Under the pieces are notes generated by a model. The model worked only from the letters and a program-made list of their open reading frames with translations. It ran no database searches and was not told the origin of the DNA. The position numbers and the translations under genes are program-made. This document shows, piece by piece, positions 9,284 through 18,704 of a stretch of DNA of 64,000 nucleotides. Location: assembly GCA_045538755.1 (NCBI GenBank), contig JAZQEC010000002.1, positions 62,001 to 126,000 of the forward strand, read 5' to 3'. The stretch is from UBA1738 sp045538755. Its GTDB lineage: Bacteria > Bacillota > Clostridia > UBA1381. The stretch's first letter is position 1; every line of letters starts with the position of its first letter.

Positions 9284-10561
9284 ATGAAAAAGATTATCGC
9301 ATTATGTATGGCAGCCATGATGACATTGTCACTCGCTGCTTGCGGCGGAAAGCCAACAAGCGGAGATGCACAGGTAACAATTAAAATCGGTGCACCTAAC
9401 GGCGACTCATTAACTCCGCTTAGCCTTATTGAAAAGTTTAAGGCTGAAAATCCAGATATAAACGTAGTGATTGATGAAGCTCCATGGAACGATTTTGCTA
9501 CTAAGCTGACAGTTCAGATTGCTGGCGGAAACGCACCTGATGTCTTCATTACAGACTCAGGTTATACTGCAACACTTGGTGCGCAAGGCGCAGCAATGGA
9601 TTTATCAGAAAAAATCAAAACAGATTTAAATGCAGATGACTACATAAGCTCTCTTTATGCAGCTAAAGACGGTGAAGGCAAGGTTTGGGGTATTCCTCAC
9701 GGCTTAAATTCAATCGCTCTTTACTACAACGAAGAAGTTTTTGATAAAGCAGGACTTAGCTATCCTACAGACGAATGGACATTTAACGATGTGTTTGAAG
9801 CAGCTAAAAAGCTCACAACAGAAAAGGATGCAACAGGTGCATCAAGTGTTTACGGCTTCGGCGGCACATATTCAATCACAACAGGTTGGCTCCCATTCAT
9901 TCTTTCAACAGGCGGTGCTCCGCTTGACGAAACAAAGACAAAGTCAAACTTCCTTGACGAAAAGTCAATCGAAGGTATCAAGAAGTTTGAAGAGTTTGCT
10001 GATTCTGGTGTAACACCTCCGATTGCTTGGTACTCAACACAGGGCGGTTTAGAAGCTGCTTTCTATAAGGGCAAGATCGCAATGGCATTTATGAACAGTG
10101 CTGCTGCTAATGTGATTAATACTAACGCTCCTGACGTTAAGTACAATGTTGTAAGTATGCCTTTGGGCTATGATGGCAACAGAAATTCAATCTATGTTCC
10201 TAACTGCTGGGTTATCAATGCAAAATCTGACGCAGCAAAACAGGAAGCAGCTTGGAAGTGGCTCAAATTCTACCTAAGCGAAGAAAGCCAGCTTGAGATT
10301 TCAAAAGAGCTAAAAGGCGGATATCCTATCCACAAGAAAGCGATTGAATATTGCGGTACTGTTGAAGCTAAACCTTCAAACAGAGAAGTGTTCTTCAAGA
10401 ACCTCGATGCAACCGGTGTAACTCTGTATGAAAACGGCACATGGTCTGACTGGAGAGCAGAAGTTGACAGAAGAATCCAGCAAGTTTATGAAGGCAAACT
10501 CAGTGCAGAAGAAGCAGTTAAGGAAATTGACAAAGCTGTGTCTGAAGTACTTGCTGACTAA
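9284..10561 (+). CDS. Sugar ABC transporter solute-binding lipoprotein
   Basis: A 425-residue family-1 extracellular solute-binding protein (MalE/UgpB-like). The chosen start gives MKKIIALCMAAMMTLSLAAC with a lipobox cysteine at residue 20; an in-frame ATG at 9245 would add 13 non-signal-like residues. It binds oligosaccharides outside the membrane and delivers them to the permeases encoded just downstream. A hairpin (10572-10606) separates it from those permeases, which commonly lets the binding protein be made in excess. No ATPase gene is in the window, so a shared MsmX-type ATPase probably energises the importer. Confidence 0.92.
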   Translation: MKKIIALCMAAMMTLSLAACGGKPTSGDAQVTIKIGAPNGDSLTPLSLIEKFKAENPDINVVIDEAPWNDFATKLTVQIAGGNAPDVFITDSGYTATLGAQGAAMDLSEKIKTDLNADDYISSLYAAKDGEGKVWGIPHGLNSIALYYNEEVFDKAGLSYPTDEWTFNDVFEAAKKLTTEKDATGASSVYGFGGTYSITTGWLPFILSTGGAPLDETKTKSNFLDEKSIEGIKKFEEFADSGVTPPIAWYSTQGGLEAAFYKGKIAMAFMNSAAANVINTNAPDVKYNVVSMPLGYDGNRNSIYVPNCWVINAKSDAAKQEAAWKWLKFYLSEESQLEISKELKGGYPIHKKAIEYCGTVEAKPSNREVFFKNLDATGVTLYENGTWSDWRAEVDRRIQQVYEGKLSAEEAVKEIDKAVSEVLAD

Positions 10562-10571
10562 GATATAGATT

Positions 10572-10606
10572 TATCGCACGGTTGCTAGGTTTGTGGCCGT
10601 GCGATA
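10572..10606 (+). terminator. Attenuating hairpin between binding protein and permease
   Basis: TATCGCACGG (10572-10581) pairs with CCGTGCGATA (10597-10606) as a perfect 10-bp stem, followed by the weak U-tract TTGTTTC. The position, 11 bases after the binding-protein stop, suggests partial termination or 3'-end stabilisation. Confidence 0.7.
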
Positions 10607-10645
10607 TTGTTTCAAAATTTTACAGCTTGAATGGAGGAGAAATCT

Positions 10646-11515
10646 TTGCTGGAAAAAGATAAAAAATGGGGTTGGGTGTTTGTAGCACCATATATAATCG
10701 GTTTACTCGTATTTTTCTTGATTCCGGTTGTATTCTCTCTGTATACATCTTTTACAGACTACAATATTATACAACCCCCTGAGTTTACAGGACTTAAAAA
10801 CTATATAAAAATATTTACAACGCCTGAAATTTTTGAGGCATATAGAAATACATTTGTATTTTTAATTACATATTTGCCGATTGAAATATTTTTAGCTTGT
10901 ATTTTAGCGGCACTTTTAAACCAAAAGCTAAAAAGCATTGCAGTCTTTAGAGGATTGTTCTTCACACCGGTTATTGCGCCGATGGTTGCTGTTGGTGCTG
11001 TATGGGTAATGCTTTATAACCCATTTGGAGGTATCTTTAACCAAATATTCGGATTTTTCGGTATCGGTGCACGTGAATTCGTGTTCTCAGATAACTGGTT
11101 TGAGGTAATCGTATGTATCGCGGTGCTTTGTGTCTGGAAGGGTGTCGGCTCAGAAGCGATTTATCTTCTTGCTGCACTTCAGGGCATAAGCAACGATATT
11201 TATGAGGCAGCTTTAATTGACGGTGCAAATGCCGTTAAAAAGTTCTTCAAAATCACAGTACCGCTTTTATCACCTACTATCTTTTATCTGGTAGTTTTAG
11301 GTGTTATCGGAACGGTAAACTCATTTGAGATATTTAAAGTAATGACGCAAGAAGGTTCAAGCATTCCAGTTATTGCTACATACATCTATAACAATGCGTT
11401 CGGAAGCCAAAAGATAGGTTATGCATCAGCTTTGGGCTGGGTTACTTTCGTACTCGTAGCAATCCTTACATGGCTTCAGAATGTTATGGAAAAGAGGTGG
11501 GTTTACTATGAATAA
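10646..11515 (+). CDS. Sugar ABC transporter permease, MalF/UgpA-like
   Basis: An integral membrane permease of about 290 residues with six predicted membrane segments. The cytoplasmic EAA loop reads YEAALIDGANAVKKFFKITVP, typical of MalF-type sugar permeases. I chose the TTG at 10646 because GGAGGAG at 10633-10639 lies 7 bases before it; an in-frame ATG at 10631 actually forms part of that Shine-Dalgarno sequence and has none of its own. It pairs with the second permease, which overlaps its 3' end. Confidence 0.9.
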   Translation: MLEKDKKWGWVFVAPYIIGLLVFFLIPVVFSLYTSFTDYNIIQPPEFTGLKNYIKIFTTPEIFEAYRNTFVFLITYLPIEIFLACILAALLNQKLKSIAVFRGLFFTPVIAPMVAVGAVWVMLYNPFGGIFNQIFGFFGIGAREFVFSDNWFEVIVCIAVLCVWKGVGSEAIYLLAALQGISNDIYEAALIDGANAVKKFFKITVPLLSPTIFYLVVLGVIGTVNSFEIFKVMTQEGSSIPVIATYIYNNAFGSQKIGYASALGWVTFVLVAILTWLQNVMEKRWVYYE

Positions 11516-12335
11516 GATAAAGATATTGCGTGCTGTTCAGTTTACAGCCTTTACGATTCTTGCCATTATAATGGTAGCCCCGTTCATCTGGGCAATCGGT
11601 GTATCTTTGCAAGGACCAGGCGAAGCATATAATGTGCCGCCTACTATTTTCCGCCCACCGCTTAGGTTTTCAAACTATGCAGAAGTATTTTCTAAATTTG
11701 ATTTTTTAAGATACTTTGGAAATACGCTCCTAATATGTATTATCAGCATAGTCGGTGTTGTTATTTCAAACGCAATGATAGGCTTTGGCTTTGCAAAGTT
11801 TGAAACTAAAGGGCTCAATAGATTGTTCTTTATAGGTCTTTGTACAATGTATGTACCGAGCGTAACAATGATGGTTCCGCTGTATGTAATCTGGAGTAAA
11901 TTAGGCGTGCTTGATACATATGTTCCGCTTACACTTGGTACATATTTCGGCTCTATTGCATGGATATTCCTGATGCGTCAGCAATTCAAGACGTTGTCAA
12001 ACTCGTTCTATGAAGCTGCGTATATAGACGGTGCTCATCCGCTCTATATTTTCTGGAAGATTTACATGCCACTTTGTAAGCCAATAATTGCAACAATAGT
12101 ATTAAGGCAGTTTATGGGTACTTGGAATGACCTGCAGGGTCCATTAATTTATATTTCAACTAAAGAAAAATACACCGTTGCTTTGGCAATGAGTGCATTA
12201 GGGCACGAGACATATGGACGCGTTGAGCTTCAAATGGCAGGTGCGGTTATAATGATGGTGCCCGTAATAATAGTTTATTTCTTCGCTCAGAAACACTTTA
12301 TCGGCGGAATTGCTGATGCCGGTGTTAAGGGCTGA
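11508..12335 (+). CDS. Sugar ABC transporter permease, MalG/UgpE-like
   Basis: A 275-residue permease with about six membrane segments and the EAA-loop sequence YEAAYIDGAHPLYIFWKIYMP. The ATG at 11508 follows GAGGTGG and overlaps the upstream permease by 8 bases, showing translational coupling; an in-frame codon at 11481 is unlikely. It completes the importer channel with its neighbour. The next gene starts 18 bp later, so the surface protein at 12354 is probably expressed with the transporter. Confidence 0.9.
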   Translation: MNKIKILRAVQFTAFTILAIIMVAPFIWAIGVSLQGPGEAYNVPPTIFRPPLRFSNYAEVFSKFDFLRYFGNTLLICIISIVGVVISNAMIGFGFAKFETKGLNRLFFIGLCTMYVPSVTMMVPLYVIWSKLGVLDTYVPLTLGTYFGSIAWIFLMRQQFKTLSNSFYEAAYIDGAHPLYIFWKIYMPLCKPIIATIVLRQFMGTWNDLQGPLIYISTKEKYTVALAMSALGHETYGRVELQMAGAVIMMVPVIIVYFFAQKHFIGGIADAGVKG

Positions 12336-12353
12336 TAGGAAAGGAAGGTTTTT

Positions 12354-14429
12354 ATGAAAAGAAGTAAAATTGTATCATTAATACTGGCAGCAACTTGTGC
12401 ATTATCTGCATTCTCTGGCTTGTCAGTAAGTGCGGCATTAATCCAGCAGGATTTGCCATATTGCAATACTTTTGACACAGACGGTGATTTATTAGACACA
12501 GACGGCTGGAAAAAAGTCATACCATCCGGTGCCAGTGGAATTAGTATTCGTGACAATAAGTTGCAGCCTATGGATAACACGGCTGCTTACTGGAGATGGG
12601 TAGAACTTGATTTTGAAACAATTTCTTCGGGAAAAGTGGTTTTTGAGTATGACGCAACCTATGGCGCAACCGTAAACGGAGGTTTCTGGAGGGCGGATGA
12701 CTATGGCTTGTTTGAAATGATTAACGAACAGGGTCAAAGTTTGGCTGGTATATGGGCGGAAGCCCAAGCTGCTGTTTATATGAACGGATACTTGGGAACT
12801 AGCGGATATGCAAGTAAAATTATGGCAAATACATTTATATGGCTGCAAGGTACTCGTCACTACAAGGTTGTTGTTGACCTTGACAATGACAAGTGGCATG
12901 TTTATCAGAGCTTCGAAAATGGCGATAATCTTGTGCAGTGGAAAACTCAGGGTAATGAAAACGATAGAGAAGGAAATCCAATTTTGTCGACAACTGACTT
13001 TAGCTTTAGGCCTGATACCACAAATCACAACATTTCAAAGATTGCATTCGGTATGAGAAATCCTTGTTCTATTGACAATTTAAAGATTTATCAGCTTCCA
13101 TCACAGTCTGCTACAGAGTATAACCTTTATGTGGGCGATACACAGAGGGCTGAATACACAATTTCAGCTACTGGAAACACACCTGCGATTGACTTATGGG
13201 AAACATCTGATGCAAATATTGCAACAGTTGAAAACGGCGTTATCACAGCCAAGGGTAAAGGCTCAGCAACAATTACTGCAAAGAGCAATACTTACGGAAC
13301 AATTCTTACATATACTGTAAACGTAGCCATTCCTGTAACAGAGATATTGCTTGATAAGGAATCAGCAACTATTGCAGTTGGCGGAACACCACTTACACTT
13401 AATGCGACTATTCTTCCGGTAGGCTCTGAAACACCGCTTGTTTGGGCAAGTTCTGATGATACAGTTGCAACTGTTACAGACGGTGTTGTAACAGCCGTAG
13501 CAGGAGGTAACGCAACAATTAGTGTTACAGGTCAGGATCGCAACGGCAGTCCGATTATCGCATCTTGTGATGTTACGGTTTACCTTCCTGCGACAGATAT
13601 CACTTTCTCAGCAAATTCAGAAGTTTTGAATGTTGGCGAAACAGCTGACATCAACTTCGCTCTTGTTCCGGCAGATGCAACAGAGACAGCAGCTATCTGG
13701 AGAAGCAGCAACCACTATGTTGCAACTGTAAACAGTGCAGGTGTAGTTACAGCGGTTAACCCAGGTGTTGCAAATATTTACTTAAATTGTGCAGGTCTTA
13801 CTAAGAGTGTTACTGTAACTGTTATCGGTACAGAAGATAATATCAAGAGCCCGCTTCTCTCATTTGCAGAGATTCAAAACAGCTTCACAGATATCGGTGA
13901 TGTTCGTTGGGCACAGACAGCAATCATGAATGCTGTTGCAAACGGATTTATGACTCCTGATTCAGCAAATGTATTTGGAGCTCAGAGAAATATTAAGAGA
14001 GACGAATTCGTAAGTGTTATTGTAAAGACTCTTGGTCTTGAAACTGCAGAAGCAGAAGAACCTGCTGAAAAGACTTTTGACGACGTTACAGAAGAAAATC
14101 CTTACTATGCAGAAATTATGAAGGCTGTTGAGCTTGGTATCATCGACGGTGTATCAGAAACAAGCTTTGCACCAAATGCAGACATTACACGTCAGGACAT
14201 CGCAGTAGTTATCAACAAGGCTCTTGTAGCTGCTGATATTGAAACTGCAGAAGGAAGACTTGACTTTACTGACAAGGATTCTATTGCAGAATATGCTCAG
14301 ACAAGCGTACGTGTACTTTCAAAGATGAACATAATGGTTGGTAAGGACGGCGGAAGATTTGACCCTCTTGCAAATGCAACCCGTGCAGAAACAGCTGTTA
14401 TCTCTGACAAGATTACGGCACTTCGCTAA
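12354..14429 (+). CDS. SLH-anchored LamG-like / Big_2 surface protein
   Basis: A 691-residue exported protein with a signal peptide (about 1-27), the LamG-like domain shared with 6249-9128 and 18705-21773 (about 28-250), three bacterial Ig-like Big_2 domains (about 252-490, with repeated V(A)TV..GV(V/I)TA motifs) and three SLH repeats (about 505-691). The first 60 residues are nearly the same as those of the protein at 18705, which indicates recent duplication of the N-terminal module. It has no enzyme domain; it probably presents a binding module on the S-layer, with Big_2 domains as spacers. AAAGGAAGG precedes the ATG. Confidence 0.85.
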   Translation: MKRSKIVSLILAATCALSAFSGLSVSAALIQQDLPYCNTFDTDGDLLDTDGWKKVIPSGASGISIRDNKLQPMDNTAAYWRWVELDFETISSGKVVFEYDATYGATVNGGFWRADDYGLFEMINEQGQSLAGIWAEAQAAVYMNGYLGTSGYASKIMANTFIWLQGTRHYKVVVDLDNDKWHVYQSFENGDNLVQWKTQGNENDREGNPILSTTDFSFRPDTTNHNISKIAFGMRNPCSIDNLKIYQLPSQSATEYNLYVGDTQRAEYTISATGNTPAIDLWETSDANIATVENGVITAKGKGSATITAKSNTYGTILTYTVNVAIPVTEILLDKESATIAVGGTPLTLNATILPVGSETPLVWASSDDTVATVTDGVVTAVAGGNATISVTGQDRNGSPIIASCDVTVYLPATDITFSANSEVLNVGETADINFALVPADATETAAIWRSSNHYVATVNSAGVVTAVNPGVANIYLNCAGLTKSVTVTVIGTEDNIKSPLLSFAEIQNSFTDIGDVRWAQTAIMNAVANGFMTPDSANVFGAQRNIKRDEFVSVIVKTLGLETAEAEEPAEKTFDDVTEENPYYAEIMKAVELGIIDGVSETSFAPNADITRQDIAVVINKALVAADIETAEGRLDFTDKDSIAEYAQTSVRVLSKMNIMVGKDGGRFDPLANATRAETAVISDKITALR

Positions 14430-14449
14430 GCGAGAAAGGGAGGTTAATT

Positions 14450-17149
14450 ATGAAGAACATTAAAAGATTGTTTGCAGCACTTCTTACTGTTGCGCTCGTT
14501 TCTGTTAATGCTACAAGTTTTGCATATTACACAGGAAAAACTGAGGCAGAAGAAAGTGCATACTCTGAAAAATATGTAATGGCAGAAAAAACCCTTTATG
14601 GTTTGGGGGTTCTGCCAGAACTTAGTACAGACAGCTATGAAGATGGTATGTCACGTGCTGAATTTGCAGCAGCAGTTTCAGTTTTAGGCGGTGGCAAGAC
14701 AGTTTTAGCTGATGAACCTGCTGAAGAAGTTATCAGCATCGGCGAAGCTGTAAAGATGCTCGTTGAAATGAGTGAGAACACTATCCGTGCTGAGCACGAG
14801 GGTTCATATCCGGATGGCTACTTAAAAGTTGCTAGAGATATGGGTATTACTTATGGTATTGCAGGAATGCAGGAATATGATAAGCTTACATATGGTATGG
14901 CTGTTCAGATTCTTTATAACTCAATGCGTGTAACACCAGGTGTTATCAATGAATACACAGCAAACGGCTCAAACTACAAGTTTGATTCAAACCGTACAGT
15001 TTTAACAGAATATATGGACGTTACAATCAAAACAGGTTTCGTAACAGCTGATAATTTCTGGAGCTTAAATCCCGAAACACCTGTTGGAACAGAAAATGTT
15101 CTTGTTATCAACGGTCAGTCATACAAGGTTAAAAACCCGATTGATGATGACTATGTAGGCTATGCAGTAAACTTCTATTACAGTAATGAGGAAGATGTTA
15201 TCCTTGCTATTGAAAAAACAAAAAAAGCAGAACAGGTACTTTTAGACGGTGCAAATATTCTTGGCTTCTCAAGCAATAGCTACCTTTATGATGTAAACGG
15301 AAAAACTGAAAAGTTTAAACTTGACGAAAACGTATACATTGTTAACAACTTTGAAGCTGTTATTGACGAGAATGTTAATATGACTCCAGATAACTCAGAC
15401 GTAGTATTGGTTGACAGTGACGGCAACGGCAGATATGAAACGGTTTTCATCAAGACATATGAAGAAATTGCTGTTCAGTCTTTAGATGAAAAGTCATTCA
15501 AGCTCGCTTCTAAAGATGGTGATTCTTACAATTTGTCAGAAGACAAACCTGCAAGAGTTTACTTAAACGGTGAAGCTTCAGATTATGCTAAGGTTGATTC
15601 AAAAAAGCACGCATCTATTGTTGTTGACTCAAACGATGTAGTTCGTGAAATTTACCTTTCATCTGATAAAGTAAGCGGTACAGTTACAGGCTACGATGCA
15701 GGCGAAAAGGTTTCATTTGCTACAATTGACGGTGTGGAATATGTTGTTGCAGATAATGCAATAAATAAATCTAGCTTAAAAGCAGGTGTTTCAGGCGAAT
15801 TCAAGCTTAACTTCAAGGGTGAAATCGCAAGTGTTGCTCTTGGCGCAGGTACTTCAAGTGCAAACACAGAAGAAATCGGATATATTATCACAATGAGATT
15901 CAGCGAAGTTCAGGATACATTCAAAGTTAAGCTCCTTAACGAAAAGGGTAAGGTTGTTGAACTGGTAACTGCTGACAGATGTAGAGTAAACGGAACTCGC
16001 CTTGAAAGAACTCTTCCAACGGATCTTAAGGACGGCGGACTTGACCGTGCTAAACAGCAGGTTATCACTTACACATTAAATGACGACGGAAAGATTACAA
16101 GAATTAATACTCCGGTTCCAGAAGCTCAGGTTAATGACGGAGATTATAAGCTTCATAAGACACTTTCAGGCAATTACGCAGCTGCTGCATATTCACTAGA
16201 CAATAGAATACTTACGAATGAAGACACCATCACTTTCCAAGTTCCTTCATCTTATTCAGAAGAAGAATATAACTTTAAAAAGGGTGGTTTGTCTGGATAC
16301 GGTCCACATGTTGTAGATATTTATTCGTTTGAAAAGAATAGTCCAATAGCTAACGTAGTTATTTGTAAGTCAGATGTTGGCTCCAGCGCAAGAGTAGGCG
16401 TAATGGGCGGCGCAGGTGTAAAAGTTGACACCCAGTACGATGACAAATACGTAGTACTTAATGCAACAAAGGAATATAACGAAGATTACGGCATAGTTGT
16501 TGACGTAATCGAAGTGTATAACTTAAAGTCAGGTCAGAAGTCCAAAAAGCTGTTGGCAGACAATGCATCTTGGACAGCATTTAAAGAAGGTTCTTCTGAA
16601 ACAAAAGTTGTAAGTTATGCTGAAGGCTATGGCGCTCCAGAGAGCGAAACAATCAATGATGCACCTGGTGACTTAAAGCCGGGAGATTTCTTCTGCTTTA
16701 CTGAAAATAACCTTGGTGAAATCGGTACAATCTATAAGATTTATGACGCTTCTGACAGAACTCTTGTTAAGGGCACTATGCCAAATAATACTACATTCGA
16801 CTTCTCTGACAGAAACAACTGGAATTCATCATTCTATACAGGTTCTATGGCTTTAGACGGATACGTTGTTAAAGCAGACAAGGATTATGTAGGTATTGTT
16901 GATTACGATGCAGTGGCAGCACCTGGATTTACAATGTCATCTCTTACAAGAGATAATCTTAAGCTCTTCAAGTACTGGGATGATAATCAATCAAAAGCAT
17001 ACACTGTAAGAATCGAAGGAAATAAAGTAGAAGTTACAAATGTTGCCTTTGCTGATATTGTTCCTGGAATCAGAGCTGATAGACATTGCTTCATATGGAC
17101 ATACTGGGGATATCCGCAAAAAGTAATGATTTATGACTATGAAGGTTAG
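14450..17149 (+). CDS. Large SLH-type cell-surface protein
   Basis: An 899-residue exported protein with a signal peptide (about 1-26) and N-terminal, partly degenerate SLH repeats (about 35-160; compare SYEDGMSRAEF and SYPDGYLKVARDMGI). A long beta-rich region of unknown fold follows (about 175-899), with repeated DVVLVDSDGNG- and YVVADN-like short motifs that may bind calcium. I do not recognise an enzyme domain. GGGAGG precedes the start, and it lies 20 bp after the SLH/Big_2 gene. Size and composition fit a structural S-layer protein or scaffold; this is inference. Confidence 0.75.
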   Translation: MKNIKRLFAALLTVALVSVNATSFAYYTGKTEAEESAYSEKYVMAEKTLYGLGVLPELSTDSYEDGMSRAEFAAAVSVLGGGKTVLADEPAEEVISIGEAVKMLVEMSENTIRAEHEGSYPDGYLKVARDMGITYGIAGMQEYDKLTYGMAVQILYNSMRVTPGVINEYTANGSNYKFDSNRTVLTEYMDVTIKTGFVTADNFWSLNPETPVGTENVLVINGQSYKVKNPIDDDYVGYAVNFYYSNEEDVILAIEKTKKAEQVLLDGANILGFSSNSYLYDVNGKTEKFKLDENVYIVNNFEAVIDENVNMTPDNSDVVLVDSDGNGRYETVFIKTYEEIAVQSLDEKSFKLASKDGDSYNLSEDKPARVYLNGEASDYAKVDSKKHASIVVDSNDVVREIYLSSDKVSGTVTGYDAGEKVSFATIDGVEYVVADNAINKSSLKAGVSGEFKLNFKGEIASVALGAGTSSANTEEIGYIITMRFSEVQDTFKVKLLNEKGKVVELVTADRCRVNGTRLERTLPTDLKDGGLDRAKQQVITYTLNDDGKITRINTPVPEAQVNDGDYKLHKTLSGNYAAAAYSLDNRILTNEDTITFQVPSSYSEEEYNFKKGGLSGYGPHVVDIYSFEKNSPIANVVICKSDVGSSARVGVMGGAGVKVDTQYDDKYVVLNATKEYNEDYGIVVDVIEVYNLKSGQKSKKLLADNASWTAFKEGSSETKVVSYAEGYGAPESETINDAPGDLKPGDFFCFTENNLGEIGTIYKIYDASDRTLVKGTMPNNTTFDFSDRNNWNSSFYTGSMALDGYVVKADKDYVGIVDYDAVAAPGFTMSSLTRDNLKLFKYWDDNQSKAYTVRIEGNKVEVTNVAFADIVPGIRADRHCFIWTYWGYPQKVMIYDYEG

Positions 17150-17161
17150 TGATTAACTTTG

Positions 17162-17191
17162 CAAACGGTACTGATTTTCCAGTACCGTTTG
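17162..17191 (+). terminator. Hairpin after the large SLH gene
   Basis: CAAACGGTACT and AGTACCGTTTG form a perfect 11-bp stem with an 8-base loop, 13 bases after the SLH gene stop and 40 bases before the GH4 start. The downstream tract GTGTCATACCTTCTTG is only weakly U-rich, so partial termination or mRNA protection is likely. Confidence 0.65.
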
Positions 17192-17230
17192 TGTCATACC
17201 TTCTTGAATTTTTACGGAATGGAGATAGAC

Positions 17231-18622
17231 ATGATTAGTACAAAAAATAAAGCAGAAAATGTTAAAGTAGCTTATATCGGCGGCGGCTCAAGAGGCTGGG
17301 CTTGGAAGCTTATGAGCGACCTTGCAAGAGAAGAGGCATTATCAGGCGAGCTTCGTCTTTACGATATAGATTTTGATGCTGCTAAAAAGAATGAAATAAT
17401 TTGGGGAAAAGCGCAGAAGCTTGATGCCTGCAAAGCAAAATGGGATTGCAAGGCTGTTGAAACTTTAAAAGAGGCAGTTTCAGGTGTGGATTTTGTAATT
17501 ATTTCAATTTTGCCGGGAACATTCGACGAAATGGAAAGTGACGTACATCTTCCTGAAAAGTATGGCATTTACCAGTCAGTTGGTGATACAACAGGACCGG
17601 GCGGAATTATAAGAGCTCTCCGCACAATGCCGATGTTTGAGGAAATTGCTGAGGCGGTTAAAGCATATTCACCAGATGCGTGGGTTATAAACTACACAAA
17701 CCCAATGGCGCTTTGCTTAAAGGCTCTTTATAATACCTTCCCAGAAATTAAGGCTTATGGTTGCTGTCACGAAGTTTTCGGAACGCAGAAGCTTTTGTCT
17801 AAAGCGCTTGCTGAAATGGAAGGTGTTGAAGAAGTACCATTTAAGGATATAAAGGTAAATGTTGTCGGCGTAAACCATTTCACATGGCTTACAGAAGCTC
17901 ATTATAAGGATGTTAACTTGTTCCCGATTTACAAGCGTTTTTGCAATAAGTACGGCGAAAGTGGCTTTGAGCTTAAAGATGACGAAAACTGGATGAATAA
18001 ATTTTTCCAGACAGGCGAAAGAGTTAAAATGGACCTCTTTAAGAGATTCGGTTATATCGCCGCAGCCGGTGACAGACATTTGGCTGAGTTCTGTCCGGCT
18101 TACTGGTACATAAAGGATCCTGAACGCGTTGAAGAATGGGGATTTGGACTTACTCCGGTATCATGGAGAAAGGAAAACCTTCAAAAACTTCTTGATGAAA
18201 GCGCACGTCTTATCAATGACGAGCAGGAATTTGAAATTAAGGATTCAGGTGAAGAAGGCGTTAAGCAGATGAAGGCGCTTTTGGGACTTGGAGACTTCAC
18301 AACAAATGTGAATATGCCAAACGTTGGTCAGATTCCTAATCTGCCTATTGGCACTATCGTTGAAACAAACGCATCACTTACTTCAGGTATGATGAAGCCT
18401 GTTTTTGCAGGTAATATCCCTGAGGCAATTTTACCGCTCATAAGCCGCGTTGCAGCAGAACAGGAAACTGTTGCAAAGGCTGTTAAAGAACGCAATATCG
18501 AGCTTGCTTTCGATGCATTTATAAGTGACCCGCTTGTAACAATTCCACAGGAACAGGCGAGAGAGCTTTTCAACGAAATGATTAAAAATACAAAGAAATA
18601 TCTTTCGATGTATGAGCTTTAA
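17231..18622 (+). CDS. Glycoside hydrolase family 4 enzyme
   Basis: A 463-residue NAD- and metal-dependent GH4 enzyme. The N-terminal Rossmann motif is VAYIGGGSRGW (13-23). NYTNPMA (154-160) and CCHEV (178-182) supply the metal-binding cysteine and histidine region, and GVNHFTW (213-219) is the second conserved block. The CHE(V) signature separates it from the phospho-glycosidase subgroups (CN-type motifs) and points to a non-phosphorylated alpha-glycoside such as a galactoside, glucoside or uronide. The ATG at 17231 is chosen because GGAGA lies 5 bases before it. It would cut imported disaccharides in the cytoplasm. Confidence 0.9.
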   Translation: MISTKNKAENVKVAYIGGGSRGWAWKLMSDLAREEALSGELRLYDIDFDAAKKNEIIWGKAQKLDACKAKWDCKAVETLKEAVSGVDFVIISILPGTFDEMESDVHLPEKYGIYQSVGDTTGPGGIIRALRTMPMFEEIAEAVKAYSPDAWVINYTNPMALCLKALYNTFPEIKAYGCCHEVFGTQKLLSKALAEMEGVEEVPFKDIKVNVVGVNHFTWLTEAHYKDVNLFPIYKRFCNKYGESGFELKDDENWMNKFFQTGERVKMDLFKRFGYIAAAGDRHLAEFCPAYWYIKDPERVEEWGFGLTPVSWRKENLQKLLDESARLINDEQEFEIKDSGEEGVKQMKALLGLGDFTTNVNMPNVGQIPNLPIGTIVETNASLTSGMMKPVFAGNIPEAILPLISRVAAEQETVAKAVKERNIELAFDAFISDPLVTIPQEQARELFNEMIKNTKKYLSMYEL

Positions 18623-18636
18623 ATCATAAGGCATCT

Positions 18637-18670
18637 GCGGAGCGGACAAGGTTCTTGTCTTCTCCGCTTT
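18637..18670 (+). terminator. Terminator after GH4 gene
   Basis: GCGGAG (18637-18642) pairs with CTCCGC (18662-18667), and inner GACAA pairs with TTGTC, followed by TTT. It lies 15 bases after the GH4 stop. Confidence 0.75.
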
Positions 18671-18704
18671 TGCCGTAAAATAAAGGAAAGGATAATTTAG
18701 GTTT

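Noticed and set aside
13100..14429. Dispersed DNA repeats in the SLH/Big_2 gene
   Set aside because: Repetition is at protein level from multiple Big_2 and SLH domains; the DNA has diverged.
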